The notes beneath the pieces were generated by a model that made no database searches, had not been told where the DNA came from, and saw only the letters and a list, made by a program, of their open reading frames with translations. Shown piece by piece: positions 11,636 through 22,774 of a stretch of 64,000 bases of DNA. The number at the start of each line of letters is the position of its first letter. Within the stretch, counting starts at the first letter, position 1. The position numbers and the translations under genes were made by a program. The DNA comes from Paragyromitra xinjiangensis. Lineage: Eukaryota > Ascomycota > Pezizomycetes > Pezizales > Discinaceae. The stretch is from NCBI GenBank assembly GCA_038503065.1, contig JBCAMK010000013.1:372001-436000 (forward strand). The letters are read 5' to 3'.

Positions 11636-14580
11636 CTATTCTTCATCCGAACTCATTCCAATCGTCGGATCAATCCACACCACTGCTCTTTTCCTTAAAT
11701 TTCCTCCTCTCAAGCTTGTCGGTGCTGAACACATAGTCCAGTCATCTGTCCTACATAGACAAACCGCCCATCTCTCTTCCCTCTTTTGATCCTCGATCCA
11801 TCCCTCCTTCAGCTTCATCGTAACCTCACGGGTTTTGGAATCCCAGTCAAACGTGCTTATGACAACCACCTTCTCCCGTATCCTCCGTTTCTCGGGCGTC
11901 TCTGCACCAACACCAGCTAACATATCCCTAAAACACGTTTTCTTTGTGCCGGGGCTCGTGGCAAGCAGCTTCTCGTATAATAGCTCCGGGTAAAGGACGA
12001 GTGCAAGGACACTAACGAACTCGTTACGAATCTGCGGCGCCGACATCATGAAGCGATATTCGAAAATCTTCTCCGGGCGTGGAATTCGCGCAGAAACGAC
12101 TCCGAAAGGGAGTAACCGCATCCACGTGCAGAGGAGGACTTCCATTTCGGCGATAAAAGGGGACACGGAGACATGTTTGACTGGATGCTCGGCTTCAAGA
12201 GCAGCGCCTCGGGTTGGAGCGGCCTCGGGTGGGCGAACAGTAGTCGTAACACGATTATACAATATGTCTTCAACAATAGAGCCCACCCAGTGTGCGGGGT
12301 AGCCAGTTTCGACAACATGCACTAGGAGGCGGACGAAAGCTGTGAGGTTGAGAGGGGCAAAGAGGCGTGCCATAGACTGTATTTCGCGGATTGGTGGGAT
12401 GGCAATCTTGAAAAACACTTGGAGGAGCCATTTAGTGAGTTGAGCCCGTGGTAGAAGCTGGTCATATTTGAGTGGGAGTTTAGTGCCGTCATGCTGCCAA
12501 TTGATGTACTTGCACATCGGCATAAACTCGCTCAGAGCTTCCTCTTGCCCAGGGCAGAGCTTCAGGCAAGTAGCGGACTGGAGCTTAGGGAGCGATGAGA
12601 GGCAAAGATATTCGGCGATGAAATCTTCTGGGGAATTCCATAGTGGTGGGTTGACAAGACAAGTAGAGGTTATGCCCGCGTGAGATTCCTGCTTGAGCAC
12701 TGGGAAGGCGTAGAGAACGGTAGACAGGTGCCCGCCGACATAATCACTGTGATCCAAATTTAGCATAGCCACACCCAATCAAACATTGATGATACTGCTT
12801 ACGGAATGTTACTAAGATGAATCCGATCATACGTAATCGGAAACTCTTCAGGTCTCCTCACATCGGTCGCTAAAATCTTGTGGGAATAACGAATTTGCTC
12901 CAATCCAGCCATGCAATCACCGATATCACATTCGACCTTAATATCTTTCGTAAGCTGAGCAAATGCTTTAGCAGTTTGCGTGAAAAAAGGCTCAAAGTAG
13001 TCATATAGTTGAGTCGGCTCCTCTGGTACCGGGATATCGACCTTCTCGTAAAATTTCTCCGCAATGCTAAAAGGGTCAAAGGAGACATCCCACACGTTGG
13101 CCCTGGAAAAAAGGGTTGTAATAAGCCTCATGTTCAAATCAACCCACCAAAAAGTAAAACCAACAGAAGACCAACCACTTACTTCGTACACCACTCCCTA
13201 TCCACCAGCGTCATATTGATCTTCCAGTTATCCTTCACGTACGTCCTCACCTTCTTCTCCCACGCCGCATTTGTCGCCGTAGATGCCAAAAACGCTTCCA
13301 TCTTTGGCTCATGTTTTCTGGCATCTTTCGGGGGAAACAATGCTCCTGTCTTCTTATACGCCGTGAACTCTCTCTCACAGCCCTCTGGCTGCCGCCCAGG
13401 TGGCATCCTTCTCCCCGCTTCCGCAATCTTAATTTGTGCAACACTCGCCGTGAATAACTCGTCCATCCACGTCTCGTAAACCTCAATAATCTGGTCACCA
13501 TCACGCTCCGAGACCCATAACCAGGATGGAATGTCCTCGTTGCGGTCTGTTAATGCTTTGCGAGCAGTCACGATGAGACGCTGAAATTGGGTATGCACCC
13601 GTGGGGGAAACAGAACCCCCACGTAGATATAGAAGAGAAGAGTAAAGATGTCAGTCCGCTTCACCGCATCAGCTTCTGATGGGGCATCGGGAATCTGAGA
13701 GAGCTGATGGATTAAGAGCAAGATCAAGAAGTCTCGAGCAAGAGTGTGTGGTTTGATATCGTTGATTGTGAAATGGTACTTATTAGTATCTTTATTTTTC
13801 TCCCGGTGCTGGGCGATGGCGATAAGCGTAGCATAGAAGTGTCGAGCATCACCGATGCCTCCAAAGAAGAAAGAGTATGTAGAGTTCTCCTCAGTAGGGA
13901 ATTTAGCGTCAAATTGAGGTCGTGCACGATCATGGCCGAGATTATAGTATTCAGCGGTTTCGGGACGTCTTAACAGCTATGTCAGTAACAGCACCATGCA
14001 CAACTAGACACTAGCACAGCTACTCTCCAGCACTCACAATCTCGGCCGATACTTTGGCGTATCCAACGTCAGCCCCAAAATCTCCTCCTCGAGCATTATC
14101 TGATGATAAAACCCAGAGACTGCAGCCGACTTTTCTAGCTGTATTGCATCCTTCTTAATCACATCCCCTGGTTTATATTCCTTGACCTTTTTTGCTGCCG
14201 CTTCAGCATCCTTAAAATTCCTTCCATGGAGTTCACACTTTGCCCTCCGCAGCCATAGCTTCGCCAACAGCTCCTTGTCAGACTGTGGATCGCAGAGCTC
14301 GATCCCAGCCTTGGTGGAGAAGAGTGAAGCAATGTACTGTCCTGTTTCGAACTGTGCAGCCGAAAGGTTGAAGAGCAGCAAGGGTTGGGCAGGGTCCGCT
14401 TCACATGCGAGTCGGTATTGTTCAATTGCTGAGAAGTGTCAGCGGCACTTCGACAGCTAGGAGAGGTGCAGAGGGATGGGGTGGAAGATGGGGTGGAATA
14501 CCTTTCAAGAGCTCTCCAGCTTTGTAGAATGCATTCCCTTTCTCTTTGAGAGCTTGGGCTTCAGGATTAAGAGACGGCAT
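11636..14580 (-). CDS. TPR and DUF4470 domain protein
   Basis: Five exons (14502-14580, 14038-14428, 13183-13968, 12803-13102, 11636-12746) give 888 residues. The four introns are 73, 69, 80 and 56 bases and every junction keeps frame. The N-terminus is a TPR unit (ALKEKGNAFYKAGELLKA at 10-27, then a second helical pair to about 110). Around 170-270 is a block with FFFGGIGDARHFYATL, the signature of DUF4470, a domain also found at the N-terminus of dynein assembly factor DNAAF3. The large C-terminal half is predicted globular without a motif I can name. Some fungal relatives carry a MYND finger, but I see no such cysteine pattern here. A scaffold or assembly-factor role is inference from the TPR and DUF4470 pairing. 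Confidence 0.85.
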
Positions 14581-15807
14581 GACGGATTAATCTGGATAGC
14601 TACTATCAAACTCAAGTTTGGGAGTTGAAGATGGGGGTCGGAAGTTGAAGCGGTCAAGGATCTGTCTGGCCTGACAATTTGTACCGCATCACCGCGGATG
14701 GAGCTGGTCGTACAATAATTTCTGACCAAGTAGCTGTGGGATACCAATAGATATACCAGCCATCCGCTATCAACCGTGATAAAGTCACATGATGAATATA
14801 TTGCTTCTTGCGTATTCTACTACCAAAACAATACACCGCAATGCCCCAGAGTCAAGATCCTCAAACTTACTACAGAGCACCAAAACAGAATCCCGGACGC
14901 CATATCCGATCCCGTCGGAACGCATCAAAGACCCCTAGTAATATGGCTGAAGGGAGGGGGTCTCGGTATACTCTATCAGAGATCGCTTAACCCAAGACTG
15001 CAGTCTGCAGCTAGCCGAAGAGCTGGTTCCAACGACGTCACTGCAAGAAAACTCATCAGACAATGTCTCAAGTCCAGACCTGCAGTTTTCCAGAGATCGA
15101 GGCCCTTGCTGAGTGCATGTGGGGTCCAATTATTACCCTAACCCTAGTGATACCGCTCAATCACCACTTATCACTGCAGCTAGCCAGACTGTGAAAGGCA
15201 GGAGAGTAGTCCCCCTACCTGGCGATAGCCAGAGAGGAAAACAAGAGAAGAGGCGCTTTCAAGCCTCTAAACTCTAGGTTTGGAACAACCCTAGACTGAG
15301 CAAGACAATGCAGTACATTATCCAGCACCCTACGCAATATCGAACTCCCCAACACCAAAAATCAAATCAAACTAACCCCAAATTAAACCATACTAGATAT
15401 CTATTATCTTCCCATTTAAACACCCCCCACTCTGTATTCTACCACAAAAAAACAATTTCCACATACATATCCCATCACTCGTCCATTATCATCCCATCAT
15501 TATGCCCACGAATATTAGGCCTCAAGTTCCAGAAGAAAAGAAATAAGAAAAAAAAAACACACACACATCTGGTATACGTTCCTCAACATACATGTAGCCA
15601 CAAAAAAAAAAAAAAACAAGAAATCTTAAATTTTTCACAAAAAGAAACCTTCTGCGCCTACAAAAAAATAAGACCTCAACGCAAACACCGGTATGACCTC
15701 CATTTTAAAACAAATATCTCCTCGAAAATCCAAAAAAAGAAAGTAAGAAGAAAAAGAAGAAGAGAAAAAAAACCACAACATGCCCAGGGATATAAAAAAA
15801 GCCATTA
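14581..15807. other. intergenic; right part is A-rich 3' flank of the kinase gene
   Basis: Left part is the upstream region of the DUF4470 gene. From about 15300 to 15807 the plus strand is strongly A-rich with homopolymer runs, which fits a T-rich trailer of the minus-strand kinase gene. A 167-codon open stretch there (15308-15811) is low-complexity Lys/His/Gln and is not called. One TACATGTA site is at 15589-15596. Confidence 0.55.
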
Positions 15808-18498
15808 CTAACTCTCACCCTCCCCACCTTCACCAACCTCCTCCCTATCCCTCCATCTCCTCATCCCCTTCAAACCTACTTGCATAACCTCCAGCGCATC
15901 CCCAAGTCCAGCAAGAACTCTATCCAGCTCCTCCAGCATTCTCGGATCCCCCCCGTCAAGCGGTAACACACTCACATCTAACGGCTGAATGACGGGGAAG
16001 CCTCCCGGCCCCGCACCCCAGCCCGCTTCTCCATCCCGTAGGGTAGTTCCACTTATACTGGGTGCCACACTGCTCATACTAGTCATGCTCCCCCCACTTC
16101 CGCTTACTAGACTTGTTTGAGAAGACATACTCGACAACCCAATCCCCTGCATGCTCGAGAAGCTCCCCTGCGGTGTATGTTGCGGATAATAAGGCCTCGA
16201 CGGACTCGGCGGTAGCATCCCTAATCCACCGTTACCATTCCCGCCATTTCCATTCGTCCCTGGCGGTAGATCAAGGTTGAGATTCCCTGGCTTATTCGCT
16301 ATTGCACGCATCCCGGCACCACCCCTCGCCATCCCCAACCCCGTGATATCTTGACTTCTGCTCTTCGCATGTGGACCGTTCGCACCCGCCACGAGACCAC
16401 CTCGGATGGTTGGTAGCGGAGGAGCACCATTGCCGGGTGCGGCGATGTTCGGTGCGCTTTTCGACGGGAGATGGTGGGACTTGAGTAGGCCGAGCGGGTT
16501 AGGGTTGCGAGGCGGACTACTAGGCGCTGATGCAGCAGCGGAGGGACGGCGGCCCGGGGAAGGGGAGACGTCACGATCGTTTGCATCACTTGGTGGCCCT
16601 GGTAATGGGCCGGTAGGTGGAGGGGTAGGGGAAGACGAAAGTCCATTGGGACGGAGGACAGAGGCACCTGCGGAGTCGGCTCTATTACGTCGGATACGGA
16701 CCATGGGAGCACGGTCCTTGTCGAGGAGGGGTGGAGTAGGTGTAGAACGGGGTGCGGAAGGGGCTCTGGCGTGGGCGAGGCGCATTGCTTCGTCTTCTGA
16801 TGGGATTGAAATCTGGGACATTGGTGATGGAGCACGCTTCTCGGGAACACGAAGGCCGTGGTCATCGAACGACGGAATCGAGATCATGGTCATCTTTTGC
16901 TCTGGGGTAGTAGAACGACTTGATGCGCTGCTACGGAAGGACAGATCTGAACCTGAACCCATGGGGCCAAACCCCATCTTCGCTCCACCATTCTGCATCG
17001 CTTGAGCTTCGTCTTCCGGACTCTGAAACAACCTTACTAGCCCCTCCGCCGCGCGTTGCCGCGCCGCATCCGAAATGGGAGGTACTCTATATGCGGCCTT
17101 CAACGTCGCCGCATTGCTTCCCATTTCTTTCGCGATGTACTCGCCAACGCCGCTAAGTCGGCTCTTCACGGTATCGAAATCCCAACCTGGCTCACTAGCG
17201 AGGGTCGCGTTAAGCTGATCCATATCGCTCTGGAGCGCCGCTTGCCACATGGAATCTCGCACACCTCCACGATTTGCCCACTGCTCGTAGCGGACAATCA
17301 ACTCCCGCATGAGACTTGGCGGGAATGCCTTGGATCCCTTTACGAACTTGCTTCTCAGCAGCTCATCGACAGTTGCACGTTCTTCTGGCACCTCATTAAG
17401 ACATAGCGCCACGAATTCCCGCAAATTATTGGACCAGTTCCCACCCTCGAGTCTTGGAGGCGGAAGGCGTGGGATCATGTCGACGACGCGGTTTGGAGGG
17501 ATGTTGAATAAAGGCGGGTTCTGCTTCGCCATTTCAATAATGGTGATACCGAACGACCAGATGTCGATACGGGAGTCGTAGGAACCCCCAGTAAGCGCTT
17601 CGGGGGCCATCCATTGTGGTGTGCCTACAAAGGTATTTCGTTTACCAGCTTTACCGACGAGTTGGGCAGAGACACCAAAATCACATAATTGGACACGGCC
17701 GTCTTGACCAACAAGGATATTCGCGGCTGTTTCGAAGGGATATTTAGCATAGATATAGTTTCGTACCTAAGTTTGGTTGACTTACCTTTGATATCGCGGT
17801 GGATAATGCCTTGCTTGTGGAGATATCCTAATGCTGTTAGGGTCTCCCGGACAATAACGTTGATGTATTTCTCGTCAATGGGGCCTGCTTTCATCTACAT
17901 CCCATAGTGTTAGCAACTCTCCCCTCGGGATAGACAATAAGAAGCCAGACTTACCAAAGTTCTAACGCTCCCTCCACTGCAAAAATCCATAATGACCCAT
18001 AACCTACTCCCCAACAAATAGCTCCCATGAAACGCCGTGATATTCGGCGCATCCCCTGCCTTCAGCTGAGATAGTAGCGCAATCTCCTTCTGTATATCCT
18101 TGATCTCATCGTCATGCTGGTCAAGATCAAGCGATTTAACAGCAACGATTTGTTTAGTCTCATTATGGACCCTTTCCGCACCCAATCAGCCCCCTGTTTA
18201 TTTCCCCCTCCAAACATCCACACACCCCGTTGAGAACGAGAGGAGAAAAATACAAGAGAAAAAAAAGCGTCCTCACCCCTTGTAGACACTTCCAAAGCTT
18301 CCTTTACCGACAAGTTCGAGTACCGTGTACGGAACGTCCGAGGGCACACCATTCATCTCCTTCCGCACCGCTTTCTCCGAGTCTGCCACCCATCAGCAAT
18401 CTGTAGGAACTGCGCCCAAACGCTCCTAGAGCTGGGGGAAGCTAACTTTCGCGCACCCGGAGCGCCCTCTCTGACGCTGTAGCCGCAGACATCGCCAT
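15808..18498 (-). CDS. STE20-family germinal centre kinase (Kic1/Nak1-like)
   Basis: Five exons (18447-18498, 18277-18382, 17955-18171, 17786-17894, 15808-17726) encode 800 residues. The kinase domain spans about 35-290: glycine loop [15 protein letters not shown] lysine near 63, HRDIKAAN catalytic loop, CDFGVSAQ, and the GTPQWMAPE activation-segment end that marks STE20/GCK kinases. The kinase is N-terminal and the tail is long, Ser/Pro/Gly-rich and disordered, as in the GCK-III group that includes Kic1, Nak1, Sid1 and Sps1. In fungi these act in the RAM/MOR or septation pathways controlling polarity and cell separation. The Kic1/Nak1 assignment is my best guess by layout; Sid1 or an MST-like kinase cannot be excluded. 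The first intron uses the uncommon donor GTTAGC. Confidence 0.88.
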
Positions 18499-19754
18499 CT
18501 TCAACCGTAACTACAACCACCCGGTTCCGAAACTAGGCGAGCGATGGCCGAGACAGAGAGTAGTGGAGTTCACCGCGTGGCGTGGAAGGGGGTTGGTTCG
18601 TTCGTTGGGTACTTCACCACTCGCACACCCGCCGCGCCAATTCGTAGGTGAAGGTAGGGGCTGCAAAGCTAGCTGGGTGCTGGTTAGCCTATCGACTATC
18701 GATAAAAACACTCCGTCGGTCCGCGGGGTAAGTTGATGGCGAGAAGGATTAAAAAAAGAAAGGAAACAGCGAATGGGTTCGGGGAAAGAAATTCTGAAGC
18801 TCACGGGTTTGAGTTACACACGGGTTGGCGGGGATAAAGGGGGCGGGGGGGGGAGGTTTGACAACTTCCTGTTCCTGGTCCCTGACAGGCTTCTTAGGTC
18901 TCCCGAGATAGATATCGGAGGCTACACAGTCAAGATATGCAGAGACGTTGTTGCCTTACAGCACCGTTCTGGCTGTGTTGTTCCGATTGGCACTCAGTTG
19001 TCGTGGCCAATCTCGATCTTGTGGAACGCTCGTTCCTATTCTGGAGTTGGTGGAGTAATTTTCTCGTTGCAACCACCATCCAAAGACTATCTCCACTATC
19101 TTGAGGAGTCAAGTTATCACCACTCACACTCACGACATCCGGTATGAAAAGCTCTAAAGTGTAGTTAATATGGAATGATCTCCCGAAACCCTGTCGGGTA
19201 CTGGAGCCGTCAAGAGAGCTGTGCTTTGATAGGTGCCGTTATTACGAGTCTTGGATCATATTCCCCGTGGATATCAGTAATTCTAGTTTGATTCCTTAAG
19301 GATTAAGGGAGACGTTAGAGCTCTAAGAGAGGAGCAAGAAATTAGGCCTATATAATTCGCTCCCTAATGTTCTCTATTACGCACCACTGTGGATGTCTTC
19401 CACCGTGCTAGAAATCAGCCCTGCGATGTTTATGGATTGAAATGCAGCCATAACCTTTGCTATCCCTTCATCCACCCACCCAAGGATTCCCGCACTTCCT
19501 AATCCCTGAGACCATCACGAGTGCTCACCCATGAAGCCGACAGTGAGACACGTATCACGTGTCCCGTCGCGCCAAGATCCAGACGTTGCGAGAACATGAG
19601 CGACGCTTCCTTTCAACCAACTCTTTGTTCACCACCCTACTCAAAGTCGGGCCTAATTGAGCATTCAGAAGTTCTCCTCGGGTTTGTCTCTTCCCTCCCC
19701 ACTGAATACCCTTCTTACCAGCTAGCTAACATGTTTACGCTTTTCCCGCTCAGA
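18499..19754. promoter_or_regulatory. divergent promoter region, GCK kinase / SCM3
   Basis: About 1.26 kb separates the two divergent start codons. It includes a G-rich block (18827-18857). Just upstream of the SCM3 ATG, GCTAAC, a pyrimidine-rich stretch and a CAG (ending 19753) suggest the 3' end of a 5'-leader intron. A 124-codon open frame at 18773-19147 shows no protein features and is not called. Confidence 0.5.
18827..18857 (+). other. G-rich block, possible G-quadruplex
   Basis: Four or more G runs (GGCGGGG, GGGGG, then a run of about nine G, then GG) are packed into roughly 30 bases in the divergent promoter between the kinase and SCM3. Confidence 0.6.
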
Positions 19755-21935
19755 ATGGCCTTACACGCGTCGCCTCCTCGCCCCTCCAAGCGTCCCCGCA
19801 TTTCGCACACGGCCTCTCCGTCGGACCTGGCGGCGGAAAGCTTGGCGGCGGAGGAGGAGCTTGCGCGACAGCGGTTCCTTTCTCAGTCGAAGCTGAAGTC
19901 TAACTGGGAGAGGATATTTGCCAAGTATAGTCAGGACTTTGAGGGGATTGCCGATGAGATTGATCAGGCGACTGGTAAGATCGTTGTGGATAATGGACAT
20001 GTGAGGAGCATGAGTGATAATTTCGAGGCTATGGAGGACGGGGATAGTTGGGATTGGGAGGAGATCGTGGAGGTGGAGGGGGTGAAGGGGAAGGTGAAGA
20101 AGTTGAAGGGGAAGAAGCCGCGGTTGGGAGATGGGAAACTATTGGAGGTGAAGACAACTACTCAGGATGATGATGGTTGGGAGGATATGCCGGTGGTGGG
20201 GGACTGTGAAGTGTGTAAGTATAGGGATGAGTTGGACGATTCTGTTTGTCAAAGTTGTTCGCTCAAACCTTCTACGCCTTCAACTGGAAGTGCAAAAGTT
20301 GTGATACCAACTCTCATCCTCGACAATGTCTCCATACAAACTCCAAACTCGGCAACATTAACCTCCACTATTACGAAATCCTCACAACGAAAGTCGTCCC
20401 GGAGAAGCCTACTGAACGGCAGAGACGCATCAACAGATGACACAATAGACAACACACCCACCATCACCCCCGCACCCAGAACCGAAACCGAAACCCTACC
20501 TTCCGACGCCTTCATCCTTGAAAAACTCGGCTCCCACGGCGCAGCCGTCGTAGAACTACTCGCAAAAGCCCGAGCTCCCGACACCTCACCAGTACCAACC
20601 CCCACCCAAGCAGACGACACACCAGGAAAGAGCAAAACAAGCCATATCCGCGGCTCGCGAATCGAAATCGATACCTCACCTCAACAACCGCGCTCCCAGC
20701 CAGCACCTCCAATCACGACCCTCACCCCACAAGACCAAACCGACATCCGCACCTGGACCCCAACGAAGGTGACAACCTGGCTACTAACCCACGGCCTTCT
20801 CTCCGACGAAGACGATATCGATATCGCACGCGCCCTTAAAAAGCATCAGGTCTCTGGCGCAGTTATCGTTGGCGATGGCATCACGCTTGATGATCTTAAG
20901 GATAAACTCCGTATTGAGTCCTTTAGTAAACGCATGCAGCTCTGGTCCGGTATCCTGAAACTCAAGGTCCTCGCGCTCTCCCACCCCTCGATGAAAAGCA
21001 CTTCACCACAACCTACGAGGGGTACCAAACAGCCGAATAGATCTGCACCCACCACCACAAGAGAAAAAGACCCCTGGGCTCCGCCCCCGCGGGAAGAGGA
21101 TCCATTTTACTCACATATATGGCGAGACGAACACCCCGACGGGACGCCGGCAAGGTTCCCACCAAGGGTCGTGGACCCAATATTTTCGACACCAGGGCCG
21201 AGTATTTCCGGGAGCAGGACTACACCGAGGAGTTCGTCGGCGAAGAAGGAAAAAGGGAAGAAAAAAAGGAAGAGAGAGTCGTTGGTAGAGGAGGTATTGC
21301 CACCCCTAGATGTGGTAGAGAGTGTAGAGACCCCTACGACGGAGACTTCTGCAGTGAAGGCTCCTGCAGCGGAGACTCCGCCCGTGAAGTCTCCACCCGT
21401 GAAGGGCATGTCTATGAGAACTCCTGTTGTAAAAACTGCTGCGAAAACACCGAGGACGAAAACACCTATATTGAAGAAGTATGGTGTGAATAGTACAATC
21501 GTAAGGACTCCTGGGAAAACACCTTCTAAGATTACCAAGACTCCGGGTGGCCCGAGGACCCCTGCTACAAAGAGCGCATCGAAGGTTGTGGTTCCAGGGT
21601 GGACAACGGGTTCTATTGGTCGAAGCAGGAAAAGGATTATCGGAAAGAGCTTTCTAGGGCTGGGAGGCGCCGAGGATAATGATGATGACGAATTGACAAC
21701 CGACCATGCGAAGAGCAGTCTGGCTCCTACGCGGGTCGTTGAAACAGCCACACTTATCGACCTTGCAGCTCAGGAAGGTGGCAGCGTAGCGGAAGGTGCT
21801 GGGGAGGGAGAGAAAATGGAAGGAGTGGGGACGGCTGACGAGGAAAACGAGAAGGGACATAAAGAGCATAAGTGTAATGGGGGCTTCTGCTTCGCATGTT
21901 TGAACTTAGAGGGTGAAGAGGACGATTTGATATGA
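19755..21935 (+). CDS. Scm3/HJURP-type CENP-A histone chaperone
   Basis: Single coding exon, 726 residues from the ATG at 19755. That start follows an intron-like acceptor and begins MALHASPPRPSKRPR; the frame is open upstream to an ATG at 19521, but that stretch does not look conserved. The Scm3 signature is at about 45-90: NWERIFAKYSQDFEGIADEID, then TGKIVVDNGHVR. The family deposits the centromeric H3 variant CENP-A (Cse4). Further along are a C-x2-C-x11-C-x2-C cluster (about 150-172), a SAM-like domain (about 329-405: WTPTKVTTWLL, then LDDLKDKLRI), a basic Thr-Pro repeat region (about 590-660) and a C-terminal CNGGFCFAC. The SAM-like part and the cysteine cluster are not part of the core Scm3 definition I know. 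Scm3 identity is firm; the roles of the extra parts are not known. Confidence 0.88.
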   Translation: MALHASPPRPSKRPRISHTASPSDLAAESLAAEEELARQRFLSQSKLKSNWERIFAKYSQDFEGIADEIDQATGKIVVDNGHVRSMSDNFEAMEDGDSWDWEEIVEVEGVKGKVKKLKGKKPRLGDGKLLEVKTTTQDDDGWEDMPVVGDCEVCKYRDELDDSVCQSCSLKPSTPSTGSAKVVIPTLILDNVSIQTPNSATLTSTITKSSQRKSSRRSLLNGRDASTDDTIDNTPTITPAPRTETETLPSDAFILEKLGSHGAAVVELLAKARAPDTSPVPTPTQADDTPGKSKTSHIRGSRIEIDTSPQQPRSQPAPPITTLTPQDQTDIRTWTPTKVTTWLLTHGLLSDEDDIDIARALKKHQVSGAVIVGDGITLDDLKDKLRIESFSKRMQLWSGILKLKVLALSHPSMKSTSPQPTRGTKQPNRSAPTTTREKDPWAPPPREEDPFYSHIWRDEHPDGTPARFPPRVVDPIFSTPGPSISGSRTTPRSSSAKKEKGKKKRKRESLVEEVLPPLDVVESVETPTTETSAVKAPAAETPPVKSPPVKGMSMRTPVVKTAAKTPRTKTPILKKYGVNSTIVRTPGKTPSKITKTPGGPRTPATKSASKVVVPGWTTGSIGRSRKRIIGKSFLGLGGAEDNDDDELTTDHAKSSLAPTRVVETATLIDLAAQEGGSVAEGAGEGEKMEGVGTADEENEKGHKEHKCNGGFCFACLNLEGEEDDLI

Positions 21936-22774
21936 TTAGAAGGACTATAGGACGGTGTTTAATGAATGCGGGATTATATGCTGGGTGAAGTTTACTTTTG
22001 GAGTCAAAAGGAGGGTAGGAGTGATGGAGTTTTTGAGCTCTTGTATATTTAGTTTGTATTATGGAGTTTATATTCGAGGGAGGACGATACATAATGGGGG
22101 TTAGTAATTGTGATCTATGGATCATGTTTTTTCGGTTTTGTTGCTTAGATTGACTGCTGGGGATCTTAGGAAGCGATAGTGTCAATCGCTTTGGGTCAGT
22201 AGTTAGTGCCTTAATCTTGTGCTTCTCAGTCTTGTCTAGATACCTTTGTTATATCTATTGGTCCCTAGTATAGTTTCAGAGGCTTCTTACATGCATTGGG
22301 CTTGGAATACTAGCACTGCTAGAACCGCTTCCAGTGGTGCAGGCATTGTCACAGAATATCTAGTAATAATACTAGGAATGATGATATCTCTATTATGGTC
22401 CTAGTTAGTACGTTACTAATATATTCCAGCATTAACGAAAATAACGTTTGTTGAGTCGGGGGTACTCTGTAGTAGAATTACTAAGTTTAAGATCTAGCAA
22501 CTTTGATCATTCCACTCGTTAAGGGTACATAATCTTAAGACGTGGGTATTCATAGCCAGTAAACGAAGTAGGGCATAGTGAGAGTCGATGGAGAAAAATA
22601 AAAACGGGCATGTGTGTTAGATTTTCCGAGTGATAAGTTATGATTTGGACTATTTCCATCCGACTAGTTCTGTTTCGAATGAAGTCTAGTGGGATAGAGA
22701 AAACCTCCAACTTAGAGGAAACGAGATAAATCAACCAAAAATCGGGGTATAAGGATAAACGCCACTAATTACAA
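21936..22774. other. intergenic between convergent SCM3 and zinc-finger genes
   Basis: Convergent 3' flanks. No frame of note on either strand beyond low-complexity antisense stretches over the SCM3 trailer. Nothing else seen. Confidence 0.55.

Noticed and set aside
15126..15140. Telomere-like CCCTAACCCTA
   Set aside because: Only two units, surrounded by ordinary sequence and far from any array.
15308..15811. 167-codon open frame, plus strand
   Set aside because: Low-complexity Lys/His/Gln translation of an A-rich stretch that is the trailer of the minus-strand kinase gene.
16406..17005. 199-codon antisense frame over the kinase tail
   Set aside because: Gly/Arg-rich shadow of Pro/Ser codons in the disordered tail.
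18773..19147. 124-codon open frame in the kinase / SCM3 divergent region
   Set aside because: Gly-run and irregular composition, no motif, no splice partner; lies where the two promoters are expected.
19521..19754. Upstream start for SCM3
   Set aside because: The stretch ends in a branch point, pyrimidine run and CAG that look like an intron end, and its translation has no family resemblance.
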